A stretch of DNA of 64,000 nucleotides, from assembly GCA_963826105.1 (NCBI GenBank), contig CAWGWA010000001.1:62001-126000 (forward strand), read 5' to 3'. The notes under the pieces were generated by a model. It was not told where the DNA came from. It was given only the letters and a program-made list of their open reading frames with translations, and did not search any database. The position numbers were made by a program, and so were the translations under genes. Positions 10,424 to 19,294 of this stretch are shown here, one piece after another; position 1 is the first letter of the stretch; each line of letters starts with the position of its first letter. This DNA is from WHTI01 sp963826105 (GTDB lineage: Bacteria; Actinomycetota; CADDZG01; WHSQ01).

Positions 10424-10501
10424 TTACTCCCAAACAAAGCAACCGGTGTCGGGACTGACCCCGAGGAGCTCCGCTGCGAGGCCGATCCGGTAGCTTGCCA
10501 T
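10424..10501 (-). pseudogene. Truncated copy of the 5' end of the MerR/Mop regulator gene
   Basis: The minus strand reads MASYRIGLAAELLGVSPDT and then diverges to a stop after 25 codons. The first 19 codons match the regulator at 9551 (MPRYRIGQAAELLGVSPDT) with most bases identical (about 10444-10501 against 9494-9551). Similarity continues upstream: both have a -10-like hexamer (TAGAAT here at 10509-10514) 6-7 nt before the ATG and the GCGTCAGCG element. The duplication thus covers the promoter and helix-turn-helix start only. Its boundary falls close to the TIGR03086 gene. Confidence 0.7.
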
Positions 10502-10708
10502 GCAAGGGATTCTATGCGATTCCCTGGCGTCAGCGTGAAAAGACTTCGCTTGGTCTTGCGCATGCGGGAATCACGGTCTTGAGTTATATGACCTAAACAA
10601 ACCAATTTGACCCAGGGTGACCCTATCGCTAGATTTCTCCTGGGCATTCGAGACAACCGTCTCAATGATGAGGGACGACCCGAAGGTCGTCAGCAAAGGG
10701 GGAGCCGC

Positions 10709-12631
10709 GTGAAAAGGCTGTTGGCGGGTGTGGTCGGCGCCGTAATGGTGCTGTCTGTATTCGGGGTTGGGGCTTTCGCTGATCCTGACGGAAGGACCAT
10801 CGGGCAAGCTCGAAGCATCGACGATGGAGTTATCGATTCGGCCCTCGAGAATGCACTCGGGGCTCAGGTGCTGGAGCCGGGGCAGACGGGCCTTCCGGAG
10901 TCCAGTAAGAACATGAAGCTCGTAAGCAAGCTGCAGCTCACGGAGACGCCGGGCGTCATCAGCGACGTCTCCTATCACAAGGGCTACGCGTACCTAGGTG
11001 AGTGGGTCAACGGGTGCACCGAGGGTCCAGGAGGCACCTACGACGCCGAGGTTCACGTCGTCAACGTGAAGAACATGAACGAGCCGAAGGTCGTCACATC
11101 GATCCCGAACAACGGAAACGACTGGTCGGGCGAAGGGATCCACGTGATCAGCCTGAACAACGCGAACTTCAAGGGCGACCTCCTGCTGATGTCGAGTGAG
11201 CCCTGTGACACGACGCTCGATGAGAACGTCGGCGGCATGACCATCTGGGACGTGACCAACCCGGCGAACCCCGAGAAACTCGCGGCCAACTTCGGCGACT
11301 GGACGATCGGTGGACTTGATGGCGAGGACGAGCGCGACTCAGGTCGCGTCACTCCCCACTCGGTTCACAGTGTGATGGGTTGGGTCGACGGCAAAAAGGC
11401 CTACGCCGTCCAGGTCGACAACGAAGAGTTCCCAGATGTCGACATCTTCGACATCTCCGACCCCAGCAATCCGGTCATCATCGCCGAGGTAGGGCTCGAG
11501 GAGTTCGAAGCCGGTGGTCTCAAGCCGCAGACCGCGAACGGCGCCTCGATCTTCCTGCACGACATGCAAGTGCGCCGGATCAAGGGTGTTTGGCACATGA
11601 TGGCGTCGTATTGGGACGTCGGATGGGTGCTGCTGAACATCGACGACCCGTCCAACCCGGAGTTCGTGACCGACTACGACTACCCGGACCCGGACCCTCT
11701 GACCGGATTCAGTCTTCCCGAGGGCAACGCCCACCAGGCGTGGTGGAGCAAGGACGCGAAGTTCGTCGTCGGCACCGATGAGGACTTCAATCCGTTCCGG
11801 CTGGTTTCCGAGATCACGACCGGGGACAACGCGGGAGACACTTTCGGCGCTTCGAACGGAAGCGCGACCCCCCTGGTTGACGACACGAACCCGCTGGCGG
11901 GCCCGACGCGCTGGGTCGGACGAGCTTGCATCGCCGATCCGGCCGTACCGGCAGCCGCCTCGCCCGACGAGATCGCTCTCGTGACGCGAGGGGCCTGCAC
12001 CTTCACCGAGAAGACCGCCAATGTCGAGGCGGCCGGCTACGCAGCCGTGGTCGTGTTCAACTCGAACGCAGCGGCCAGCGGCGGCTGCGATGCAGTGGTG
12101 GCGGCCAGTGTCGAGGGTGGGATCCCGTTCCTCGGGGTCGGCCGAGACACCGGTTTCAAGTTGCTCAACACCGACTACGACGGAGCCGTCTGCTCGGACC
12201 CGATGCAGGACGACAGCGCGAGCCTGCCGCCGATCGACACGCCCGGTGAAAGCATCAGCGTCACCGGCGAGTTCGACGGCTGGGGCTACGTGCAACTCTT
12301 CGATGGCCAGACGCTCGAGCACATCGATGCTTATGCCGTCAAGGAGTCACTCGACCCCCGCTACGCCAAGAACTTCGGCGATCTCTCGGTCCACGAGGTC
12401 AAGACAGATCCTCGTGGCAACTACCTGGGTTACATCGCCTACTACAGCGCCGGCGCTCGGGTCGTGAAGTTCGGTAACGACGGCATCAAAGAGGTCGGCC
12501 ACTTCATCGACGATCGCGGCAACAACTTCTGGGGCACGTTCCCGGTGAAGAATGGCAACAAGCGTCCGTTCCTCTTGTTCAGCGATCGCGATTACGGCCT
12601 CTACGTTCTGAAGTACACGGGCAACCAGTAG
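10709..12631 (+). CDS. Secreted LVIVD-repeat protein with a PA-like insert
   Basis: 640 residues from a GTG at 10709, chosen because AAGGGGGAG lies just upstream and it opens directly into a Sec signal (KRLLAGVVGAVMVLSVFGVGAFA). The mature protein shows LVIVD-type beta-propeller units (VSYHKGYAYLGEW, GGMTIWDVTNPANPEKL, DIFDISDPSNPVIIAEVG, NIDDPSNPEFV). About residues 380-520 hold a protease-associated (PA) type insert (ALVTRGACTFTEKTANVEAAGYAAVVVFN). It is an exported, probably cell-surface or extracellular protein with no visible catalytic site. A strong terminator follows. It is the first of three consecutive secreted-protein genes. Confidence 0.85.
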   Translation: MKRLLAGVVGAVMVLSVFGVGAFADPDGRTIGQARSIDDGVIDSALENALGAQVLEPGQTGLPESSKNMKLVSKLQLTETPGVISDVSYHKGYAYLGEWVNGCTEGPGGTYDAEVHVVNVKNMNEPKVVTSIPNNGNDWSGEGIHVISLNNANFKGDLLLMSSEPCDTTLDENVGGMTIWDVTNPANPEKLAANFGDWTIGGLDGEDERDSGRVTPHSVHSVMGWVDGKKAYAVQVDNEEFPDVDIFDISDPSNPVIIAEVGLEEFEAGGLKPQTANGASIFLHDMQVRRIKGVWHMMASYWDVGWVLLNIDDPSNPEFVTDYDYPDPDPLTGFSLPEGNAHQAWWSKDAKFVVGTDEDFNPFRLVSEITTGDNAGDTFGASNGSATPLVDDTNPLAGPTRWVGRACIADPAVPAAASPDEIALVTRGACTFTEKTANVEAAGYAAVVVFNSNAAASGGCDAVVAASVEGGIPFLGVGRDTGFKLLNTDYDGAVCSDPMQDDSASLPPIDTPGESISVTGEFDGWGYVQLFDGQTLEHIDAYAVKESLDPRYAKNFGDLSVHEVKTDPRGNYLGYIAYYSAGARVVKFGNDGIKEVGHFIDDRGNNFWGTFPVKNGNKRPFLLFSDRDYGLYVLKYTGNQ

Positions 12632-12646
12632 GAAGGAATCGGTCAG

Positions 12647-12686
12647 ACACGGCCCCGGAGGTGTCGCTCCGGGGCCGTGTGTTTTC
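12647..12686 (+). terminator. Rho-independent terminator after the LVIVD gene
   Basis: A perfect 13-bp stem (ACACGGCCCCGGA with its complement), 8-nt loop, followed by GTTTTC. It begins about 15 bp after the stop at 12631. Confidence 0.9.
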
Positions 12687-12715
12687 GGCTCTACGCAACA
12701 GGAAGGGCGAGTGAG

Positions 12716-13105
12716 ATGTTTTCCAGAGCAACGAGGGTGATGCTGGCCCTGGTGCTGGCCGCCGGGTCGTCCGTTTTCGTGACCGGATCCGCGAGCGCCG
12801 CGGTGGATCTCACGATCAGGGCCAAGTCCGGTGACCAATGGTCACCGGCACACCCGATCGTGAGCAGGGGCGGGGACGGCAAGGTCGTGGTCAAGTGGTT
12901 GAATCCACGCAACCGAGTGCACGACATCAAGTCCACGAACGAGGGCAAGAACTGGTCGCTCGAGCGAAAGACCTTGAGGAAGGGCGATGCGGCCAGGAAG
13001 ACCTTCAAGACCAATGGGAATTTCTATTTCCGTTGCACCCTGCATTCGACGAAGAGCGGTGGAGGCTTCGTCGGGATGGTCGGCATCGTCCACGTCAGGA
13101 ACTAG
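12716..13105 (+). CDS. Secreted cupredoxin (plastocyanin-like blue copper protein)
   Basis: 129 residues. The ATG at 12716 follows a GGAAGGGCGAG site. A Sec signal ends at about SASA-AVD (residue 28). The mature domain has type-1 copper ligands in the expected order: His in RVHDIKS, then Cys and His in FRCTLHS and Met in GFVGMVGIV. It would carry electrons or copper outside the cytoplasm. The next gene begins within a few bases, so the two are co-transcribed. Confidence 0.88.
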   Translation: MFSRATRVMLALVLAAGSSVFVTGSASAAVDLTIRAKSGDQWSPAHPIVSRGGDGKVVVKWLNPRNRVHDIKSTNEGKNWSLERKTLRKGDAARKTFKTNGNFYFRCTLHSTKSGGGFVGMVGIVHVRN

Positions 13106-13113
13106 TGATCCTG

Positions 13114-14334
13114 ATGGGCTCTAATCGTCGACGTGCGGCGTGGATATCGGCCCTATCGGGCGTGCTCGTGGTCACGCTCTTCTCGGGTTCCGCTCTGGCT
13201 CACGACATCATCTTCCTGCGCGAGCGATCGAAGATGGTCATCGAGGGCTCGGTGACGAACTTCGGGGTGGCGCGCTGCTGCCATGGCTCCGGGGCGGCGA
13301 GCGTCGCCTGGCAGACGCTTGACGGAAGCGCTCTTTCAGGCTCCGACTACGTCCAGGACTCCGGGACGCTGGCCTTCCCCAGCCCGATCCCTCCGGACGA
13401 GACCATCACGTTCAGGACCACGGCGGTCGATGGCCTCGCAGAGCCGGTGATGATCGCGCATATCGAACTGAGCGATCCCCAGGGGAATCCCTCACCCTTC
13501 ATCACCTCGCCCAGGATCGCGGACGTCGTGATCGTTGACATCGACGGCCCCAGTCGGGTCGCGTTTGCTTATCCGGAGTACTCGGTCTATTCGAATCGCG
13601 ATTTCGTCACCCTTGACGTTGTTCGCCTGGGCACGGCAGCTGCGATCGACAGCGCACTTGAGGTGGCTTACGAAACTGCCGACGGCACTGCTCTGGCGGG
13701 GGAGCACTACAAGCAGAAGAGCGGATCGATCGAGTTCGAGGCAGGGGAGCGACGATCGACTGCTCCCATCAAGATTCCGATCCTGTCTAACTTCGACGAG
13801 ACCAGCAACACCGAGTTCACGGTCTCTCTCGATGTCCCTGAAGATCCAACCGCAGGCCCATCAGAGGTGTCCGTCGAGATCAGGAACCTACAGACCGGGG
13901 ACTATGCGAAGCCGTTCACCGACTTCCACCGACCGAAGGATGGCGCGACCTACGACCCGACCTCGTACTTCACGAAGGAAGCGCATGTGTTCTTCGACGA
14001 CGGCGACGGTTCCGGGGTCAAGACGCTGGCCCTCGCTCTGGCGAAGAAGATGAAGTCGGGGGGCTGCAAGTGGTGGAACGGGAAGGGCTACCGGAGGTCC
14101 AGCTGCAAGATCGGGAAAGCTCAGAAGAACATCGGGATCTGGGCCATGAGGAAGCACCCGGGGCTGAAGAGCGGTGACTTCAAGGTGTTCCGCTATCCCC
14201 ACAGACTCAAGCCCACCGTAGGGACAAAGGTTCGTGCCTACCGAGTGATCAGCAGGGCGACGGATTTCAGCGGCAACGTCGAAAGCAGATTCACCAAGGG
14301 TTTCAACATCCGGACCTTCAGGGTCCGCAACTAG
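13114..14334 (+). CDS. Secreted Calx-beta domain protein
   Basis: 406 residues from the ATG at 13114; an in-frame GTG at 13105 overlapping the previous stop is an alternative and is better spaced from the weak AGGA site. A signal peptide runs to SGSALA. Two Calx-beta-like units follow: one with WQTLDGSALSGSDYVQDSGTLAF and a second with YETADGTALAGEHYKQKSGSIEF, both showing the typical D-G-T-A ... G-x-D/H-Y pattern. The last 150 residues are a separate Lys/Arg-rich domain (GGCKWWNGKGYRRSSCK) that I do not recognise. Calx-beta domains bind calcium and often occur in surface adhesins. Confidence 0.82.
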   Translation: MGSNRRRAAWISALSGVLVVTLFSGSALAHDIIFLRERSKMVIEGSVTNFGVARCCHGSGAASVAWQTLDGSALSGSDYVQDSGTLAFPSPIPPDETITFRTTAVDGLAEPVMIAHIELSDPQGNPSPFITSPRIADVVIVDIDGPSRVAFAYPEYSVYSNRDFVTLDVVRLGTAAAIDSALEVAYETADGTALAGEHYKQKSGSIEFEAGERRSTAPIKIPILSNFDETSNTEFTVSLDVPEDPTAGPSEVSVEIRNLQTGDYAKPFTDFHRPKDGATYDPTSYFTKEAHVFFDDGDGSGVKTLALALAKKMKSGGCKWWNGKGYRRSSCKIGKAQKNIGIWAMRKHPGLKSGDFKVFRYPHRLKPTVGTKVRAYRVISRATDFSGNVESRFTKGFNIRTFRVRN

Positions 14335-14346
14335 GGACCTGGTGCG

Positions 14347-14793
14347 CTAGCCCCCGAAGACGTGGAAAGTGATCGTCCGGGCCTTGGGCTCGTCCATCTC
14401 GAGGAGGAACAGTCGCTGCCACATCCCGAGCATCGGTGCCCCGTCGGCGACCGGGATCGAGTGCGAGGTGCCGCCGACGATCATCTGGAGGACGTGCGCA
14501 TGCCCGTTCTTGCGCTCCTCGGCGACGAGGTTCTGGGTCCGCTTGGTCATGTCGTCGTGCGCGTAGTAGTCGTCCTCGGGTGCAAGGGCGTGCAGCTTGG
14601 CCTTGAGGTCGTCGAGCGCGCCGTCTTCCCACTCGTTGATCACGAGGGAACACGTCGTGTGAGCACAGAAAACGACCGCACAGCCACTTGACACGCCCGA
14701 GTCCTTGATGGCCCGTTGCAGGTCCTCGGTCACGTCGACGCAGCCCAACCTGTGGGCTGCGGTCGCCTCGATCGATGAGGTCGCGGATATCAC
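14347..14793 (-). CDS. YjbQ/UPF0047 family protein
   Basis: 148 residues. GTG start at 14793 with AAGGAG 5 nt upstream. The family pattern is complete: FCAHTTCSLVINEWED, DDYYAHDD, HAHVLQMIVGGTSHSIPV and WQRLFLLEMDEP. Members of UPF0047 form trimers with a metal/phosphate-like site; some have secondary thiamine-phosphate synthase activity. It is a single cytosolic domain of usual length. A second, more divergent copy lies at 60194-60637. Confidence 0.88.
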   Translation of the reverse strand: MISATSSIEATAAHRLGCVDVTEDLQRAIKDSGVSSGCAVVFCAHTTCSLVINEWEDGALDDLKAKLHALAPEDDYYAHDDMTKRTQNLVAEERKNGHAHVLQMIVGGTSHSIPVADGAPMLGMWQRLFLLEMDEPKARTITFHVFGG

Positions 14794-14984
14794 GCCTTCT
14801 CCTTCGTCTGTCGATAGATGCTAGGTGGATGCGCCACTCCGCTCGATAGCAGGCGAAGCCCGGCGCGCCGGAGCTCAGTCTAAGGGGCCCGGGTTGGCTT
14901 CGTTTTGAGGCGGTATGGAGATTCCATGGAGAAAGGTGGCCCGGGCATTAGGCTCGATCCCTGGGCCCCCTATGGGGTTCACCC

Positions 14985-15905
14985 GTGGACTTCTACCGGA
15001 GGTCGATGACCGTGATGCAGAGTTCGAGGTTGGCCGCGTGGGTGGCCGCCACCATCGTCTTCATCTTTGGGGGGCTGCTTCTCTTCCTCCCCGATCAAGC
15101 CAAAGTCCTCGACGAGCTTTCGGTCGGCGGCGAGCGGGACTCGACCCAGGGGGTGGTCGTCGATTCGGTCACCGAGACCTCGACCGACGACCTCGGGAAC
15201 ACCACGACCACGACGACCGAGACGATCCATCGCGAGAACCTGGGGAGTCCGTGGGTGCGCGTCTTCGGCAGCCCCGCGATCGTCTTCCTGTTCCGCATCC
15301 TGGTGGTGGCGGTCCTCGCATTCCTGATCGCAGCACTCATATATAGAACTGCGGTCGCGAGGTTCACGATCCGGGGTGGCAGTCCCTGGATGGAACTGGC
15401 GGAACTCGATCGCCAGGACGCGGTCGATGCACTCGATGATCTGCTTCTCGGAACCCCGCGTCTGCGCGAGAAGGTCGATGGGCTGCGCGTCGTCACCAAG
15501 GAGAAGATCCGGCGAGGTGCTCCCGGCTTCCAGGTCGATCGCACACTCGAGGATGGAACGCTTCTCGCCGGACTCCCGTATCCGATCTCCAAGGTCTTCG
15601 ACGATCCGAACGTCGCGATGAGTTCGTTCCGGATCGAACTCGAGCAACGCTTGCGCAAGCTCGCCAATGCCCGTGCCATCGATCCAACCCTCAACCTCAA
15701 GGACCTGTTGGGCGAGATGGCGACCGACGGCATCTTCGAGGAGGCCGCGGTACGCGGGTTCGCCAACCTCGTGGATCTCGGCGACCGCGCCGTGCGCGGC
15801 TCGGGCATCGACAGTGGCATCGTCGACTGGGTGCGCGAGGACGGGGTTCCTCTGCTGGGTGCGCTCGACTGGCTCGCAGCGACTCCCGCGGGAGAAGGCA
15901 ACTAG
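14985..15905 (+). CDS. Two-helix membrane protein, unknown function
   Basis: 306 residues from the GTG at 14985; starts at 15006, 15012 or 15015 are also possible because GGAGG lies at 14998-15002. Two membrane segments are visible: AAWVAATIVFIFGGLLLFL, and after a 60-residue Thr/Asp-rich outer loop, IVFLFRILVVAVLAFLIAALIY. The remaining 200 residues are soluble and probably cytoplasmic, with no motif I recognise. It ends 9 bp before the amylomaltase gene. Confidence 0.6.
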   Translation: MDFYRRSMTVMQSSRLAAWVAATIVFIFGGLLLFLPDQAKVLDELSVGGERDSTQGVVVDSVTETSTDDLGNTTTTTTETIHRENLGSPWVRVFGSPAIVFLFRILVVAVLAFLIAALIYRTAVARFTIRGGSPWMELAELDRQDAVDALDDLLLGTPRLREKVDGLRVVTKEKIRRGAPGFQVDRTLEDGTLLAGLPYPISKVFDDPNVAMSSFRIELEQRLRKLANARAIDPTLNLKDLLGEMATDGIFEEAAVRGFANLVDLGDRAVRGSGIDSGIVDWVREDGVPLLGALDWLAATPAGEGN

Positions 15906-15914
15906 CATCACTGG

Positions 15915-17719
15915 GTGACCGCGGCCGATCCACGACGTTGGGGAATCGAAGAGGGCTATCACGACTACCAGGGTGTGTGGCGTGAGTCGCCGCGCGCGTC
16001 GATCGAAGCCTTCCTCGACCTCATGGGAGCGACCGGCGATAGACCGAAGGATCCCGACGTCCTGATCGTGCACCCCGGCGATGACATCGGGGAGGCCGGT
16101 GAGATCCTCCTCGAGAACGGGGATCGCACCGCGACCGAAGGGGTCATGAACGACGTCCCGCTCGGCTATCACTCGTTCTTCGGCCGGGATGGCGAGAAGC
16201 GCCTGATCGTCTCGCCCGGTGCGGGATATCTGCGGGAGGGCATGCGGAGTTGGGGTTGGGCGCTCCAGCTCTACGCGCTCAGGTCGTCACGATCATGGGG
16301 GATCGGCGACCTCTCGGATCTGGCCGAGTGCAAGCGCTGGGCGACCTCCCAAGGTGCCGGCACGTTGCTGGTCAACCCGCTCCATGCGGCCGCCGGTCAC
16401 CAGGCGAGTCCGTACTTCCCTACGAGTCGCTGCTACCGGAACCCGATCTACCTTTCGATCGACGAACTCCCCGGCGCCGCCGAGATCGAACGCCTGGGGG
16501 AGTTGCGAGCGCAGGCCCGTGCCCTCAATGACGATCGTCGGATCGATCGCACCGCGGTCAACCGGCTCAAGTCGGCGGCGTTCCGGCTCGTGTACGAGCG
16601 CAGCGTGCGTGACCCCGGTTTCGACGATTACGTGAGGACCGAGGGTGAGCTACTCGAGAGCTTCGCCGCGTTCGAGGTCCTCCGGAGTATCCATGGACCG
16701 GACTGGAACCAGTGGCCCGAGGAGCACCGCCGTCCGGGCCGCGGAGCGGTAAGGGCGGTGTGCAAGGAGCATCCGGACGCACGTTTCCATATGTGGCTCC
16801 AGTACTGCCTGACCCGATCACTGAGCGAAGCGGGAGCGGGCGTCGACCTCGTCCAGGACCTCGCGGTCGGGATCGATCCGCTCGGCTTCGACGCGTGGTA
16901 CTGGCAGGACCAGGTGGCGCAGGGGATCTCGGTCGGCGCTCCTCCCGACGAGTTCAACACCGCCGGTCAGTCGTGGGGCGTGACGACGTTCGATCCATGG
17001 GCGTTGCGCGCCGCGGCCTACGAACCGTTCGTGCGTACGGTCCGGGCGAACCTCACGGGCGGGGGCCTGAGGATCGATCACGTGATGGGTCTGTTCCGTC
17101 TCTTCTGGGTGCCACCCGGCGCTGACGCGTCGGAGGGCACCTACGTCCGCTACCCGGCGGCCGACCTGCTCGACATCGTTGCGCTCGAGAGCCATCGGGC
17201 GAAGGCGTTCGTCGTGGGGGAGGACCTCGGCACGATCGAGGACGGTGTGCGCGAGGAGCTGACTCGCCGCCGGTTCCTTTCGTACAAGGTGTTGTGGTTC
17301 GAGCCCGGCGATCCTTCGGACTATCCGGAGGATCCGCGCTCGCGACCGTCACCAACCACGACCTTCCGACGATCCCTGGGATGTGGACCGGTGCCGACAT
17401 CGAGGCTCAACGAGCCGCGGGGGTGCAACCGAACGAGGGGAGCGAGCACGCGATCAGGGGCCGGCTACGAGACATGGCCGGGGTCACGGATGATGCGCCG
17501 GTGGCGGAGGTGGTCGAGCGCGCCTACCGGCTGCTAGCCCGCGCCCCGAGCATGATCCTCACGGCCACCTTCGAGGATGCGCTCGGGGTCGAGGAGCGTC
17601 CCAACCAGCCGGGCACGACCGACGAGCGCCCGAACTGGTCTCTAGCGCTTCCCTTGCCACTCGAGGCGATCGAGGAGCACGACGGCCCCCGACGGATTGC
17701 CGACGCTCTGAGTCGCTAG
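15915..17719 (+). CDS. malQ: 4-alpha-glucanotransferase (amylomaltase), frameshifted
   Basis: About 601 residues when repaired, GH77 family. It transfers alpha-1,4-glucan segments in maltodextrin and glycogen metabolism. Family landmarks are SWGIGDLSDL, NPLHA, ASPYFPTSRCYRNPIYL, the nucleophile region GGGLRIDHVMGLFRLFWVP (Asp), VVGEDLGTIEDGV (acid/base Glu) and VTNHDLPTIPGMWTG (third catalytic Asp). The last motif is in a different frame from the rest. One G missing from the run at about 17330 (GAGGATCC where GAGGGATCC is expected) explains this. The GTG start at 15915 has no clear Shine-Dalgarno. Confidence 0.85.
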
Positions 17720-17729
17720 GGGCGCTGGT

Positions 17730-17735
17730 TACTAT
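17730..17735 (+). promoter_or_regulatory. Leaderless -10 box of the proteasome activator gene
   Basis: TACTAT lies exactly 6 nt before the ATG at 17742. This decides the start in favour of 17742 over the in-frame GTG at 17736. Confidence 0.6.
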
Positions 17736-17741
17736 GTGGCG

Positions 17742-18242
17742 ATGAGCACCCCGGAAGATCAGACTCCCGAAGAGAACGTCTCACCCGAGCAGGAAGTCCT
17801 CGTCGTCCCCGGCAGCAAGACCGAGGAGGACCCCGACGGGGAGTCGATCCAGCATCCCGCCAAGGTCCTGAGGATCGGGTCGATGGTCAAGCAACTCCTC
17901 GATGAGGTCCGCGCAGCTCCCCTCGATGAGGCCAGTCGTAACCGACTCAAGGAGGTCTACGAGTCCTCGCTCGCCGAGCTCGCCGACGTCCTTTCGCCCG
18001 AGCTCAAGGAAGAACTGTCCCGCCTCAGCAGCCCGTTCGACGAGCACCTGACCCCTTCGGACGCCGAGCTGAGGATCGCTCACGCGCAACTGGTCGGCTG
18101 GCTCGAGGGCCTCTTCCACGGGATCCAGGCGATGTTGTTCGCGCAGCAGATGCAGAGCCGTGCTCAGCTCGAAGAGATGCGCCGCAGCCTTCCCCCAGGG
18201 CCCGACGGCCCCGAAGGCACCGGAGCCGGCACCTACCTCTAG
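17742..18242 (+). CDS. bpa: Bacterial proteasome activator (Bpa/PafE family)
   Basis: 166 residues. The protein matches Bpa: an acidic disordered N-terminus (about 35 residues), HPAKVLRIGSMVKQLLDEVR, a four-helix core rich in Leu and Glu (LYESSLAEL-type helices, FDEHLTPSDAELRIAHAQLVGWLEGLFHGIQ) and a C-terminal tail ending GTYL. In mycobacteria the tail ends GQYL and docks into the 20S proteasome to open its gate without ATP. The ending here differs by one residue. The gene implies a 20S proteasome elsewhere in the genome and supports an actinobacterial origin. It converges on the next gene, the stops overlapping. Confidence 0.88.
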   Translation: MSTPEDQTPEENVSPEQEVLVVPGSKTEEDPDGESIQHPAKVLRIGSMVKQLLDEVRAAPLDEASRNRLKEVYESSLAELADVLSPELKEELSRLSSPFDEHLTPSDAELRIAHAQLVGWLEGLFHGIQAMLFAQQMQSRAQLEEMRRSLPPGPDGPEGTGAGTYL

Positions 18243-19273
18243 TTCTTGACGATCCGGAAGATGCCCGACGAGGTCATGAAGTAGGGCCACCCTCCCGGGC
18301 CCTTGGATACGTCGGTGATCCCATCCGTCGAGTAGACGATGTGTTCGGCCTTCACCCTGGTTCCGTTCCTCTTCATCTTGAAGCGGTGAAGGTCCCCGTC
18401 GAAGTCGCCCATCAGCAGGTTGTTGTCGAACGCGTCGAGGCGACCCCGGTACCAAGTGAGATCGGTTGGGACGACGATGTTCGAGTAACGGCGCAGCGGA
18501 CCTTTCGGGTTGGAACCGACACCCCGGGTTCCGCAGGAGTACCCGTCACCCCATCCGTAGTTCCGACCTTTCCTGATGAGGTTGAGTTCGTCGTCGCAGC
18601 TCGGCCCATTCTCAGTTTCGTACAGCAGATCGGTACCGGGTCGATGCGCGAGGCCGAACGGGTTGCGATGCCCGTACGACCACACCGAGTTGCCGAATGG
18701 GTTACCGGCAGGGATGGAGCCGTTGGCGTTGACCCGGAGGATCTTCCCCAACCGATTGTTGGTCGACTGCGACGCACCCGCGCCGTGGGCATCGCCGGTG
18801 CTGATGAACAGCTTCCCCTTCATGAAGTCGATCTGCCCACCGTTGTGATAGCCCGATGACGACGCGTCGAGACCATCGACGATCGTCTTGTTGTGGGAAC
18901 ACCGGTTCTTCCTCACCCGGTAGCGATTGACACGATGCTGGAGCGGAGACGAGTCGGTGAAGAACGCGTAGAGGAAGTGGTTCTTCTTGTAGTTGGGATG
19001 GAGGGTGATGCCGAGGAGCCCTCGCTCGCCGCTGGAGCTCACCCCAAGGCTGATGCACGGGCGCGGGAGGAGCTTTCTCCCCACCATCACGCGGATCTTT
19101 CCGCTCTTTTCGGTGAAGAAGATCTTCTTGGTGCCCTTCACCCACGCCATGTCGATCGGGAAGTTCAGCCCACCCTGATACGTCTGGACGCTGGCCCCCT
19201 GGGGAAGGGCACTCGCCGGTGCAGGAAGGATCAATAGAACGCCCAGGAAAAGCGCCGCCGCCCGCAGTCGCAT
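18239..19273 (-). CDS. Secreted PQQ-dependent sugar dehydrogenase family protein
   Basis: 344 residues, with a signal peptide ending LPAPASA (about residue 22). The chain shows the soluble glucose/sorbosone dehydrogenase propeller: FPIDMAWVKGTKKIFFTEKSG, GERGLLGITLHPNY, YHNGGQIDFMKGKLFISTGD, RNPFGLAHRPGTDLLYETENGP and EHIVYSTDGITDV. The His in YHNGG corresponds to the catalytic base of the family. It would oxidise a sugar or other substrate outside the membrane, if PQQ is available; no PQQ synthesis genes are in the window. Confidence 0.85.
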   Translation of the reverse strand: MRLRAAALFLGVLLILPAPASALPQGASVQTYQGGLNFPIDMAWVKGTKKIFFTEKSGKIRVMVGRKLLPRPCISLGVSSSGERGLLGITLHPNYKKNHFLYAFFTDSSPLQHRVNRYRVRKNRCSHNKTIVDGLDASSSGYHNGGQIDFMKGKLFISTGDAHGAGASQSTNNRLGKILRVNANGSIPAGNPFGNSVWSYGHRNPFGLAHRPGTDLLYETENGPSCDDELNLIRKGRNYGWGDGYSCGTRGVGSNPKGPLRRYSNIVVPTDLTWYRGRLDAFDNNLLMGDFDGDLHRFKMKRNGTRVKAEHIVYSTDGITDVSKGPGGWPYFMTSSGIFRIVKN

Positions 19274-19294
19274 CCGTAATCCCCTTTAAGGTCG

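Noticed and set aside
11339..12322. Minus-strand open frame opposite the LVIVD gene
   Set aside because: Shadow composition; the plus strand encodes a complete signal peptide and repeats.
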